Below, piece by piece: positions 1-7,853 of a DNA stretch of 64,000 nucleotides (the stretch's first letter is position 1; each line of letters begins with the position of its first letter). The notes beneath the pieces are model-generated. The model ran no database searches, had not been told where the DNA came from, and saw only the letters and a list, made by a program, of their open reading frames with translations. The position numbers were made by a program, and so were the translations under genes. Origin of the DNA: JANRJY01 sp033763735 (lineage in GTDB: Bacteria; Bacteroidota; Bacteroidia; Cytophagales; UBA9547); assembly GCA_033763735.1 (NCBI GenBank), contig JANRJY010000026.1, positions 112,299 through 176,298 of the forward strand. Reading direction: 5' to 3'.

Positions 1-704
1 GTACCCGCCTCAGCACCCAAGTAAAAAAACATAGCTATTACGCCAAAATACAAGTGAGGTATTTGCATCATTTTATTGAATTGTGCTTTGAAAGGTAAAT
101 TCTGAATCTCAATGGTGTGAGGATCAGGCAGCTTGAAAGTGAAAATTAAAACAAGAATTATCATAAAAAACACCGAAAGCAAAAGATACGGTTTATCCAA
201 TCCACCAAAGTTTCCGGGAAGGAAAATTAAATAATTGGCAGCTAATGGAGCTGCTGAATAACCAAGTCTTGAAAATACTTGTACTAAATTAGTTCGAAAT
301 TGTGCCAGATTTTCATTTCCAATAAGTGCAGTGTAAGGCATTGCTGCCGTATTCATTACAACGATTCCAAATGATAATAAAAAAAGTGATGCCAAAATGA
401 CCAAAAATGTGTGCTCGAAATTAAGTAATCCAAATGTTGCCGAACCCAGAAAACAAAACAAAATGCCAATTTTAAGTGAAAATATATAACCAAACTTTGA
501 TACAATTTTTTCAATCAATAAGGGAAATGGAATATAAACTGCATAAAAAATAAGCTGTATCATTGTCGTTTGAACAAAAGTCAATTGAAATTGCTCTTTT
601 ACAATAGGGAAAATGACATCATTCATGCAAAAAAGAGCCCCTATTTGAAAAAATAATATGCAAAGTATAAAAATTGAAATGCTAACTTTTTTGTCGGACT
701 TCAT
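1..704 (-). CDS. FucP-like sugar MFS transporter, N-terminal part (cut by window edge)
   Basis: The reverse strand reads as an open frame from the ATG at 704 to the window edge, about 234 codons, so the C-terminal half is missing. The protein starts MKSDKKVSISIFI and is strongly hydrophobic, with about six membrane segments. The early stretch IGALFCMNDVIFPIVKEQF resembles the first helix region of the L-fucose permease (FucP) type of sugar:proton symporters, and LGAEAG at the edge resembles the start of the second half of that family. It would import a monosaccharide across the inner membrane. It is divergent from a GH51-like arabinofuranosidase, with a 17-bp palindrome between them, so the pair may form a small arabinoside or pentose utilisation unit. 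The family is fairly sure; the substrate is not known. Confidence 0.8.
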   Translation of the reverse strand, partial: MKSDKKVSISIFILCILFFQIGALFCMNDVIFPIVKEQFQLTFVQTTMIQLIFYAVYIPFPLLIEKIVSKFGYIFSLKIGILFCFLGSATFGLLNFEHTFLVILASLFLLSFGIVVMNTAAMPYTALIGNENLAQFRTNLVQVFSRLGYSAAPLAANYLIFLPGNFGGLDKPYLLLSVFFMIILVLIFTFKLPDPHTIEIQNLPFKAQFNKMMQIPHLYFGVIAMFFYLGAEAG

Positions 705-768
705 TGACAATTTATTTTCTTCAAAGCTAACAAACTATTCGCAGCTTGTAAATACAAGAGGGACTTAG

Positions 769-785
769 ATTAGAAAAATTCTAAT
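769..785. promoter_or_regulatory. 17-bp palindrome, possible operator between divergent sugar genes
   Basis: The arms ATTAGAA (769-775) and TTCTAAT (779-785) are perfect inverted repeats around a 3-bp centre. The site lies in the 116-bp space between the transporter and the GH51-like gene, 7 bp upstream of a good -7 box at 793-800. This is where a regulator shared by both genes would bind. That role is inferred; AT-rich palindromes also arise by chance. Confidence 0.4.
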
Positions 786-792
786 TTTAGTT

Positions 793-800
793 TACATTTG
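793..800 (+). promoter_or_regulatory. Bacteroidota-type -7 box (TACATTTG) upstream of the GH51-like gene
   Basis: TACATTTG matches the Bacteroidota -7 consensus TAnnTTTG exactly and ends 20 bp before the ATG at 821. No clear TTTG -33 box stands 19-21 bp upstream; that interval holds the 769-785 palindrome, which would fit an activator-dependent or repressible promoter. Confidence 0.45.
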
Positions 801-820
801 CTACATAATGTCTGAAAATA

Positions 821-2455
821 ATGCCTAATCGAACTTTTTATTTGTTTATCATTTTATTTGGGAAAGTACTTTTTTTAATGTCTCAACCAACAACATTGGT
901 ATTGAGTGATGAAGTTGTAGCCCAAATTGATGCAAGACTTTTCGGCCATTTCATCGAAAAGTGCAGTTGGGCAGATGAAATTGGCGGGGATTTACTTATT
1001 GATAGTACCACTCATAAACCCATCCCCAAAGCTGTGGAACTTATTAAAGAAATGAATATTCCTATGCTTCGATATCCGGGAGGAACCGACTGGGACTATC
1101 ATAATTGGCTTGAACTAATTGATAATGTACCCGGTAAGCATGTAAAAAGACCTGCATATTACACTAGAGATAATAAAACTAAGGTAAGTGATCATAGGCT
1201 GGGACTTAATGAATTTTTAAGCTTTTGTGAAGATCAAAACATCGAGCCCATTTTAGTGCTTAATGTAGGCGATCCATATTTCAATAAAATAAGTATTGAC
1301 TCTTCAGTAAAACATGCCTTGGCTTTATATGAATATGTGAATGGAAATCCTCAACAACTGAATTCAAAACTTAATTATAATTGGGCTGCACTTCGACAAT
1401 TCAATGGCAGAGCAAAACCCTTTAATGTAATGTATTTTGAAATTGGTAATGAACCTTGGGGATTTTCGAAAGAAATGACCATTGACAAAGCCAATAAAGA
1501 TTCTCTTCTTCATTATATTAATTGTATTAAATCTATAGCTAAAGCCCTTAAATCAAGAGATTCAAATCTGAAAATATTGCTAGATGTAACTTTTAAGGAT
1601 TTGAAAGATAGCAAATCTCAGTTTGGCAATTATGCTGATTTTTTAGTTTTTCATTCCTATGCCCCATGGGATATTTGTTACTATAATAATTCAGGAACAA
1701 TTATCAAAAACCACAAAATGAAAGCTGAAGAAATTTGGAAAGCCTGGGTAACAACTCCTTTAATAGATCCGGAAACGGGTATGACATCATACAAAAATGA
1801 ATGGATAGTGCAAATGCTTGAACAATCAGGATTGCCAATTGCAGTTACAGAATGGAATTGGAATGGTTGGCATCAGGATAAAGCAGCCTATAACGGCAAC
1901 GTAGCCAAAGGGGTAGGTGCTGCCGGATATTTGCATGCATTCATGCGCAAAGGAAACATATTCAAAATAGCTAACCAATCAATGCTTATAGGTAAACATT
2001 GGGGTATAAATTCAATAAGAGTAGATCAAAAAAAACCTTATAACATTTATATGTTTCCCTCAGGAATGGTTACTGCATTATATTCGAAATATCATGGTGA
2101 TTTTCTTACTAATTCTGAGGTTAAAAACAATATTTATTATAGTCAACCCTTTGAAGCTCACAGTATAAAACCATCTCCTAAAGTAGCTTTATTTGATATT
2201 ATTACTACTCAAAGTAAAAATAAAATATTTATCCATGTACTTTCAAGATCATTTAAAGAGACCATTCCTCTAAATATTGACGCCTCAAAAATAAAGTTTA
2301 ATGGTAAAGGTGTAATGCACGAATTGGTACCTATCGACAATGATGAATTGGTAAAAAAAGTAGACACTAATATATTATACTCCAATGCTAAGTCGTTCAC
2401 TATCAAAATAAAACCTCGAACAGTTAATATCATCGAATTGGAGACCAATGATTAA
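821..2455 (+). CDS. Alpha-L-arabinofuranosidase-like glycoside hydrolase (GH51/clan GH-A type)
   Basis: The protein has 544 residues. An N-terminal hydrophobic segment (residues 6-20) suggests export. The order of motifs fits the GH51 arabinofuranosidase fold: LFGHFIEK near residue 40, MLRYPGGTDWDYHNW near 82-96, a FEIGNEPWG motif carrying the likely acid/base Glu211, and VTEWNWNGWH carrying the likely nucleophile Glu344. The C-terminal part looks like the usual beta-sandwich. It would release terminal arabinofuranose, or a similar sugar, from plant-type polysaccharides or glycoconjugates in the periplasm or outside. The divergent sugar transporter supports a catabolic role. The last 8 bp overlap the next gene, suggesting translational coupling. 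The clan is fairly sure; exact substrate specificity is not. Confidence 0.8.
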   Translation: MPNRTFYLFIILFGKVLFLMSQPTTLVLSDEVVAQIDARLFGHFIEKCSWADEIGGDLLIDSTTHKPIPKAVELIKEMNIPMLRYPGGTDWDYHNWLELIDNVPGKHVKRPAYYTRDNKTKVSDHRLGLNEFLSFCEDQNIEPILVLNVGDPYFNKISIDSSVKHALALYEYVNGNPQQLNSKLNYNWAALRQFNGRAKPFNVMYFEIGNEPWGFSKEMTIDKANKDSLLHYINCIKSIAKALKSRDSNLKILLDVTFKDLKDSKSQFGNYADFLVFHSYAPWDICYYNNSGTIIKNHKMKAEEIWKAWVTTPLIDPETGMTSYKNEWIVQMLEQSGLPIAVTEWNWNGWHQDKAAYNGNVAKGVGAAGYLHAFMRKGNIFKIANQSMLIGKHWGINSIRVDQKKPYNIYMFPSGMVTALYSKYHGDFLTNSEVKNNIYYSQPFEAHSIKPSPKVALFDIITTQSKNKIFIHVLSRSFKETIPLNIDASKIKFNGKGVMHELVPIDNDELVKKVDTNILYSNAKSFTIKIKPRTVNIIELETND

Positions 2456-3692
2456 AAAAAGTATTCTTTTTATATTTTTTATACAGATGGTTTATGCAAA
2501 TCATTGGATACCCTCAGGCGAATTGCCAAGGATATTCCTTAATTGTGCTACCGGATGTGACGAGAGCTATATTAAGTTTGAGTTAAGCAGTTTTACATTT
2601 GCTCGCGACAGATTTGTTTCTGATATTGAAATTTACTTAGTAGCAAAGCAAAGTGGCAATGGAGGATCTTTACATCAAGTACAATTTATAGGTAGAAATA
2701 GGTACGAAGGCATATCAGATACAATCAATTACTTGGTCAATAGTTTTGATACCGAAGATAATAAACGCACCAAATTTCTGAAAGTAATAGAACTTGGTTT
2801 GCTAAAGTTTATTAATAAAGACGATTTGTTAAATCTGGTAAATATCTCTTTAAATAAAGTGGACACCACTCGTAAGAAAGCAGCAAATGACGACAAGTGG
2901 AATTCCTTTATATTTAATATAGGTAGTGCAATAAAAGCAAATGGTGAGTCAAATTATCAAAACACAGAACTTTGGCAATGGACCGGAATTGACAGGGTTA
3001 CCGAAAAAAGCGCATTGGGAATATGGACTGAATTTAATTTCAAAAATTCCGTAGTCAAAACAGGAGGGGAAACTTATTCAGCAACCACTTATGAAACTAA
3101 AGTAAGTAGCAAATATGTAAAGGCAATTAACCAACATTGGTCCTTTGGAGGCATGTATCGATTTAGAAATTCTGTTTTTTTAAATTTCAAGTCCCTTAAT
3201 AGAGTTGCTCCGGTAATTGAGTATAATATTTTCCCCTATTCTGAAAGTTTGCGCAGGCAATTTCGATTTGCCTATCAATCAGGAGTTACACACTATGTTT
3301 ACAATAAAGAAACGATTTTAAATCAAACTTCGGAGTTGCGTTTCTACCATAAGGTTAGTGCGCTCATCGATTATAATCAACCTTGGGGCACTATCCGAAC
3401 AGGGGTGCATGCAAGCAGCTTTGTTCCGGTTATTCAGCAATACCGATTAACCGTTTCCAACAACATTGAATTAAAATTAATTAAAGGTCTTTACTTGGGA
3501 TTTTTTGGAAGTGCATCCGTAATCAATGATCAAATATCCTTACCCAAACAAGAAGCTGATGTTGAAAATGCCTTACTTAAAGGACAACAACTACCAACTT
3601 CATTTGCCTACGATGGTTATTTTGAGCTCAACTACACATTTGGTTCATTGAATAACTCCATCGTAAATCAACGAATGGCAAATGTTGATTAA
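2448..3692 (+). CDS. Putative outer-membrane beta-barrel protein, unknown function
   Basis: The 414-residue protein starts with a short signal peptide (MIKKSILFIFFIQMVYA). The first half is mixed and includes a charged region near residues 100-145. The second half consists of alternating aromatic/polar strands (for example SALGIWTEFNFKN and HWSFGGMYRFRNS) and ends with a strand of the FELNYTFGSL type, which looks like an outer-membrane barrel. I do not recognise a named family. The start ATG at 2448 lies inside the end of the GH51-like gene (8-bp overlap), so the two are probably co-expressed, and this protein may act in envelope handling of the same substrate; that link is inference from position only. 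Its stop is 1 bp from the stop of the convergent lipoprotein gene. Confidence 0.6.
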   Translation: MIKKSILFIFFIQMVYANHWIPSGELPRIFLNCATGCDESYIKFELSSFTFARDRFVSDIEIYLVAKQSGNGGSLHQVQFIGRNRYEGISDTINYLVNSFDTEDNKRTKFLKVIELGLLKFINKDDLLNLVNISLNKVDTTRKKAANDDKWNSFIFNIGSAIKANGESNYQNTELWQWTGIDRVTEKSALGIWTEFNFKNSVVKTGGETYSATTYETKVSSKYVKAINQHWSFGGMYRFRNSVFLNFKSLNRVAPVIEYNIFPYSESLRRQFRFAYQSGVTHYVYNKETILNQTSELRFYHKVSALIDYNQPWGTIRTGVHASSFVPVIQQYRLTVSNNIELKLIKGLYLGFFGSASVINDQISLPKQEADVENALLKGQQLPTSFAYDGYFELNYTFGSLNNSIVNQRMANVD

Positions 3693-3693
3693 C

Positions 3694-4977
3694 CTACCAA
3701 TTGGTACTAAAAGGTACATTTTCAACTTTTATAAAACCTTGTTGTAAAGTGTTTTTGTTAAGATAATAAATGCTAACATTTGCAAAAGGAAATGCCATTT
3801 TTTTGCTGTCAAAATCCGATTTCAAAAAAATGTTTTGAATAGGGGCTTCAAAACTGAATAATCCGGTATTTGAAACTTGCAATTTTATCGAATCAACAAT
3901 CAATTGATTTTGCTTTGAAGAAATGATTACTTTTTGAATTTCAAATGGATATTTGAATTTGGAATACAGTCGAAGTTTAACTTTGGCTTTCGTTACGGAA
4001 TTGGATTCACTTGATAGTGCTTCAATTTCAAATCCATTATCAATATTAATTTGTACTTTGTTGGCATTTGGGTCAATATTGAATGCAAATTGTGCGATCT
4101 CACCGGCAACATCATATGAAATTGATGCCGAAGCATTATCAGTATATTTACACATATCACCTTTGTAACTCACTGTATACCTTTTATTTGTTGAGGAATA
4201 CTTCAATTGTTCAGCACAATTGGATTTTAGTTGAGGCACCATAAATGTGCTTAACTTTTTGTTATTAGAAGTCAATTCGAAAATAAAACTTCCCATATTA
4301 TTTTGAACTTCCACAAGTCTGATATTTTTAATCAATCCATTGACTTCTGTCAAAAGTTGATTGCACTTATCCCTCTGATCATTAACTGTTTGATTAATTA
4401 TAAAATTCAAATCCTGTCGGGCTTTAGCAAAAGTTTCCAAGTATGTAGCGGTATCACAAGCAGCACGAGCCAATTTCATTTGTTTGTCAATCTTTTCATT
4501 ATTTTCGTCAAATTCTTGAATCAATTGATTTAGTGAGGCATTGCTAAACGGATATAGAATGTGATAGCCATATTTTTCTTTTTTTTCATTTTTGTCAAAT
4601 ACGCGTTCCCAATAATAATCCTTTGCTTTAGATAGACTAATCCCTTGTAAATAAGGAATGTTTGCGGATTGTGACATCAAACTAAATTTGAATTTTTCAT
4701 CACTCCTACCATTTTGTTGGGTAATATTAATTTCTGTTTTGCTTTTAATATTGATTGCAACCGCATTGATGATTTGTTCTCTGATGTTTTGAAGACATTG
4801 TTTTTTTGCTTCTTCTATATCATTACCAGAACCATAAGTAATCAAAAAATTATTTTCGGCACCCCCAACCCATGCAGGTCGCTTACCGCTTTTTTCAATT
4901 ACCTTATATTGCTTTGATCCAGAGCAGGAAAACAATAATATAAGGGCGATAATTAAAAGTATTTTCATAAGATTCAA
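3694..4977 (-). CDS. LPP20-family-like lipoprotein
   Basis: The 427-residue precursor has a lipoprotein signal with lipobox LLFSC (Cys18 from this start; a start at the fourth residue, MKILLI..., is equally good). After the Cys comes RPAWVGG and then YGSGNDIEEAKKQCLQNIREQI, a pattern typical of LPP20-type domains (P-x-W, glycine, then a helix rich in Ala/Lys and a run of Val/Ile strands). It should be anchored in the outer membrane facing the periplasm. The rest (residues 170-427) has beta-rich segments without a family I can name. It stands alone, convergent with the previous gene and divergent from the dehydrogenase gene. Function unknown. Confidence 0.6.
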   Translation of the reverse strand: MNLMKILLIIALILLFSCSGSKQYKVIEKSGKRPAWVGGAENNFLITYGSGNDIEEAKKQCLQNIREQIINAVAINIKSKTEINITQQNGRSDEKFKFSLMSQSANIPYLQGISLSKAKDYYWERVFDKNEKKEKYGYHILYPFSNASLNQLIQEFDENNEKIDKQMKLARAACDTATYLETFAKARQDLNFIINQTVNDQRDKCNQLLTEVNGLIKNIRLVEVQNNMGSFIFELTSNNKKLSTFMVPQLKSNCAEQLKYSSTNKRYTVSYKGDMCKYTDNASASISYDVAGEIAQFAFNIDPNANKVQINIDNGFEIEALSSESNSVTKAKVKLRLYSKFKYPFEIQKVIISSKQNQLIVDSIKLQVSNTGLFSFEAPIQNIFLKSDFDSKKMAFPFANVSIYYLNKNTLQQGFIKVENVPFSTNW

Positions 4978-5092
4978 ATATAATAAATTTTAAAAATAGG
5001 TTTGCGAATTAAGTTTTTGTTAAGTAATGATTGTTTAACGAATAATCCTTTATTTTAGCATCTTAATCCAATCCATTTACAATAAGATATTT

Positions 5093-6292
5093 ATGAGTAG
5101 AGTTTTAATTATAGGTGCAGGAGGTGTAGGTGCTGTAGTAGCACATAAGTGTGCACAAGCTTCAGATGTTTTTACTGAAATTTATTTGGCAAGTCGTACC
5201 AAATCAAAATGCGACAAAATAGCCGCAGATATAGGTGGAAACAAAGTTAAAACCGCACAAGTTGATGCCGACAATACCAAAGAACTGGTAGCACTTATAA
5301 AAGAAATTAAACCTAAAATGATTATCAATGTGGCACTTCCTTATCAGGATTTGACTATTATGGATGCATGCCTCGAAACTGGTGTACATTATTTAGACAC
5401 TGCCAATTATGAGCCTAAAGATGTCGCTAAATTTGAATACAAATGGCAGTGGGCATACAAAGAAAAATTCAAAAATGCCGGATTAATGGCTGTATTAGGC
5501 TGTGGTTTTGACCCTGGGGTTACCAATATTTTTACAAAATATGCCTCCGTGCATCATTTTGACAGTATTGAATATTTAGACATAGTTGATTGTAATGCCG
5601 GCAGCCACGGAAAAGCTTTTGCAACTAATTTTAATCCTGAAATCAACATTAGAGAAATCACGCAAAAAGGTAAATATTGGGAAAATGGGAAATGGATTGA
5701 AATTGAACCTATGAGCATCCATCAGCCTGTAGATTACCCTCATATCGGACCAAAAGAATCTTATTTACTTTTTCACGAGGAATTAGAATCATTGACAAAA
5801 AACTTTCCTTCGCTTAAAAGGGCTCGCTTTTGGATGACCTTCGGACAAGCATATCTTACCCATTTGGAAGTATTGCAAAATGTAGGCATGACTCGAATAG
5901 ATCCTGTAAAGTTTCAAGGAATTGACATTGTACCTCTTGAATTTTTGAAAGCAGTATTGCCTGACCCGGGAAGTTTGGGTGAAAATTATTCGGGTTGGAC
6001 TTCTATAGGTTGCCAAATCAAAGGAACCAAAGATGGAAAACCTAAAACTTATTTTATTTACAATAATTGCGACCACGCAGCTTGTTATAAAGAAATTAAG
6101 GCCCAAGCAGTGTCATATACTACGGGAGTACCAGCCATGATTGGTGCAATGATGATGTTAACCGGTAAATGGCAAGGAACAGGTGTATTCAATGTGGAGG
6201 AATTCAACCCTGATCCATTTTTGGAAGTATTAGGCAAATATGGTTTGCCTTGGCATGAAGAGATTAATGGAAAATTGGCATTTGAGTATTAG
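5093..6292 (+). CDS. Saccharopine dehydrogenase family protein, probably carboxynorspermidine/carboxyspermidine dehydrogenase
   Basis: The 399-residue protein opens with a Rossmann nucleotide-binding motif (VLIIGAGGVGAVVAHK). It then shows IINVALPYQDLTIMDACLETGVHYLDTANYE and GCGFDPGVTNIF (split here only for reading), both hallmarks of the saccharopine-reductase-like family. The length matches the carboxy(nor)spermidine dehydrogenase branch, which condenses a diamine with aspartate semialdehyde using NADPH to make a carboxylated polyamine. In this pathway NspC would then decarboxylate the product; no nspC is visible here. The gene stands alone, divergent from the lipoprotein gene and convergent with rsmA. 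Family membership is sure. The polyamine role, rather than lysine metabolism, is inferred from length and motif style. Confidence 0.85.
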   Translation: MSRVLIIGAGGVGAVVAHKCAQASDVFTEIYLASRTKSKCDKIAADIGGNKVKTAQVDADNTKELVALIKEIKPKMIINVALPYQDLTIMDACLETGVHYLDTANYEPKDVAKFEYKWQWAYKEKFKNAGLMAVLGCGFDPGVTNIFTKYASVHHFDSIEYLDIVDCNAGSHGKAFATNFNPEINIREITQKGKYWENGKWIEIEPMSIHQPVDYPHIGPKESYLLFHEELESLTKNFPSLKRARFWMTFGQAYLTHLEVLQNVGMTRIDPVKFQGIDIVPLEFLKAVLPDPGSLGENYSGWTSIGCQIKGTKDGKPKTYFIYNNCDHAACYKEIKAQAVSYTTGVPAMIGAMMMLTGKWQGTGVFNVEEFNPDPFLEVLGKYGLPWHEEINGKLAFEY

Positions 6293-6358
6293 TAAAAGTT
6301 TAACCAAAACGATTTAAAAAAAGATTATTTTTGATCTCTTTCAATTGCTTCTGAAATT

Positions 6359-7129
6359 TTAATGATTAGAATATATTCGGTTGGTAAGTGTCACAAATTC
6401 TTGCCAACTAAGTTCTTCCGCTCTTTGGTCAAATACCTTATCTTGAGTGAGTTCAGCAGGCAAATTCATCCCTTTGAATGCATTACGCATGGTTTTTCTT
6501 CGCATACTAAAAGCTTGCTTTACTACCTTACGAAACAACATTTCGTTACATCCGATGTCAGAATTTGCTTTGCGAGTGAGCCTTATTACCCCTGACTTGA
6601 CTTTTGGTGGTGGGTCAAATACATGTTCAGAAACGGTAAAAAGATATTCGGTTTCGTACCAAGCTTGAGTAAAAATAGTGAGTATGCCATATTCTTTACT
6701 TCTTGGCTTGCCACACATCCGTTCCGCCACTTCCTTCTGGAGCATACAAACAACTTCTGCAACCAAATCCTTGTTATCCAATATCTTAAAAAATATTTGT
6801 GATGAAATATTATATGGAAAATTACCAATAATACCTATTGGACTTCTAAATAATTCATTGATTTTCAACTCTAAAAAGTCTCCGTCTATCAAATTAAGGT
6901 TGGGGTATTTAATTTTCAAGAACTTAATGGACTCCTTATCAATTTCAGTACAAACCAGGTTAATTTTTTCGCTTTTCACTAAAAAATCCGTTAACACACC
7001 GGTACCAGGCCCAATTTCAAGAACTGTTTTATACCCATTATGATATGTTAATCCATTTACAATATCTTCTGCAATTGTAAGGTCGCGAAGAAAATGTTGA
7101 CCAAGGTGTTTTTTTGGGGTTACGTACAT
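6359..7129 (-). CDS. rsmA: 16S rRNA (adenine1518-N6/adenine1519-N6)-dimethyltransferase RsmA/KsgA
   Basis: The 256-residue protein has all the landmarks of KsgA: N-terminal KKHLGQHFLRD, SAM-binding motif I VLEIGPGTGVLTDFL, the acidic TEIDKES motif, GDFLEL, and the catalytic IGNFPYNISSQIFF (the NxPY-type motif). The C-terminal helical part (PPPKVKSGVIRL and FSMRRKTMRN) is complete. It dimethylates two adjacent adenines near the 3' end of 16S rRNA during small-subunit maturation. It is the last of three closely packed leftward genes; only 3 bp separate it from the stop of the 70-residue gene upstream, so it is probably transcribed from the promoter before the HicB-like gene. Confidence 0.97.
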   Translation of the reverse strand: MYVTPKKHLGQHFLRDLTIAEDIVNGLTYHNGYKTVLEIGPGTGVLTDFLVKSEKINLVCTEIDKESIKFLKIKYPNLNLIDGDFLELKINELFRSPIGIIGNFPYNISSQIFFKILDNKDLVAEVVCMLQKEVAERMCGKPRSKEYGILTIFTQAWYETEYLFTVSEHVFDPPPKVKSGVIRLTRKANSDIGCNEMLFRKVVKQAFSMRRKTMRNAFKGMNLPAELTQDKVFDQRAEELSWQEFVTLTNRIYSNH

Positions 7130-7132
7130 TAT

Positions 7133-7345
7133 TTAATTTGCAAAAACAATAAATTCATCAATATCTAATTCGGCTCTTTCTAAACCTTGAGAGATCTCAA
7201 AAAATGTTACTGTTTCTAATACCGATACGAAAATAATAATATTTCCTTTCCGCCAAATGCCATTTTCTATTGTAAAAGGCTCAAATTTAAAACCATTTTT
7301 TTCCAAAAAAGAAGTGTAAATTGCTAATGAATAAAACTCCTTCAT
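7133..7345 (-). CDS. Small protein of unknown function, partner gene of the HicB-like protein
   Basis: The 70-residue protein (starting MKEFYSLAIYTSFLEKNGF) is mixed alpha/beta and acidic at its C-terminus (ERAELDIDEFIVFAN). It lies 6 bp after the HicB-like gene and 3 bp before rsmA on the same strand, so it is translated from the same message. The position is that of a HicA toxin beside a HicB antitoxin, and the length is right. However, it lacks the HicA features I would expect (the G-S-H motif with its catalytic His). It could be a divergent partner, or simply a small protein of the rsmA operon. Unrecognised. Confidence 0.6.
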   Translation of the reverse strand: MKEFYSLAIYTSFLEKNGFKFEPFTIENGIWRKGNIIIFVSVLETVTFFEISQGLERAELDIDEFIVFAN

Positions 7346-7351
7346 TAGTTA

Positions 7352-7693
7352 TTATGCTGCAATTGGCAAAGCAAACTCTATTTTTTGCATATTAAATTTG
7401 CTGTAAAGAAACTCAACAGGAATGGTAACCGTTTCAGGTGGATTGAGATTTTTCCAACCTAAACGTTCAAGTTCACTTTGTAACGTTTGCTCATTTATTG
7501 ATATTACCTCAAAATATTTCTTTAGAATATTTTTCATTTGAATCAATGCATCTTCTTCGGACAATATTGATTTCGAAGTAATTTTAAGTGAAGGGACAAA
7601 ACCAATATAAAAATCATCTTTCTTATATACATTACAATTAATGAATATATTTAGATAATTATTTTGTATTAATATTTGATCTCTCTTTTTCAT
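7352..7693 (-). CDS. HicB-like (RNase-H-fold antitoxin-like) small protein
   Basis: In the 113-residue protein, residues 18-75 read as a HicB-type beta-beta-beta-alpha unit: VYKKDDFYIGFVPSLKITS, then SEEDALIQMKNILKKYFEV, followed by a LERLGWK segment like that found in bacterial HicB-like proteins. No DNA-binding domain follows; the C-terminus is a short hydrophobic stretch. HicB proteins normally neutralise a HicA mRNA interferase. Here the next gene (6 bp downstream) is of the right size but not recognisably HicA. It is the first gene of a three-gene leftward unit ending in rsmA. The fold assignment is by eye and moderately sure. Confidence 0.55.
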   Translation of the reverse strand: MKKRDQILIQNNYLNIFINCNVYKKDDFYIGFVPSLKITSKSILSEEDALIQMKNILKKYFEVISINEQTLQSELERLGWKNLNPPETVTIPVEFLYSKFNMQKIEFALPIAA

Positions 7694-7715
7694 TTTATCC
7701 AGAATGTGAATTATA

Positions 7716-7723
7716 CAAAGTTA
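7716..7723 (-). promoter_or_regulatory. Possible -7 box of the HicB-like/rsmA unit
   Basis: Read on the minus strand this is TAACTTTG, an exact TAnnTTTG match, 22 bp upstream of the start codon at 7693. No convincing -33 box is visible at the usual distance, so this is only a candidate. Confidence 0.35.
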
Positions 7724-7815
7724 AATAAATAATATTTGAGAAATTAGAGATATTTTATCCCTTGCTGATTGGTTCAAAAACTCAAACACATTTTAATTTT
7801 TACATAAAAATAAAA

Positions 7816-7847
7816 TTTACAAAACTTCAAGGGTTTAGCTATTTTTG
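7816..7847 (+). promoter_or_regulatory. Candidate promoter of the surface-glycan cluster
   Basis: TTTA at 7816-7819 (three of four matches to the -33 TTTG box) is followed after 20 bp by TATTTTTG at 7840-7847, an exact -7 box. The ATG of the flippase gene follows only 6 bp after the box, so transcription would start at or just before the start codon and the mRNA would be leaderless or nearly so. Confidence 0.5.
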
Positions 7848-7853
7848 TGATAC

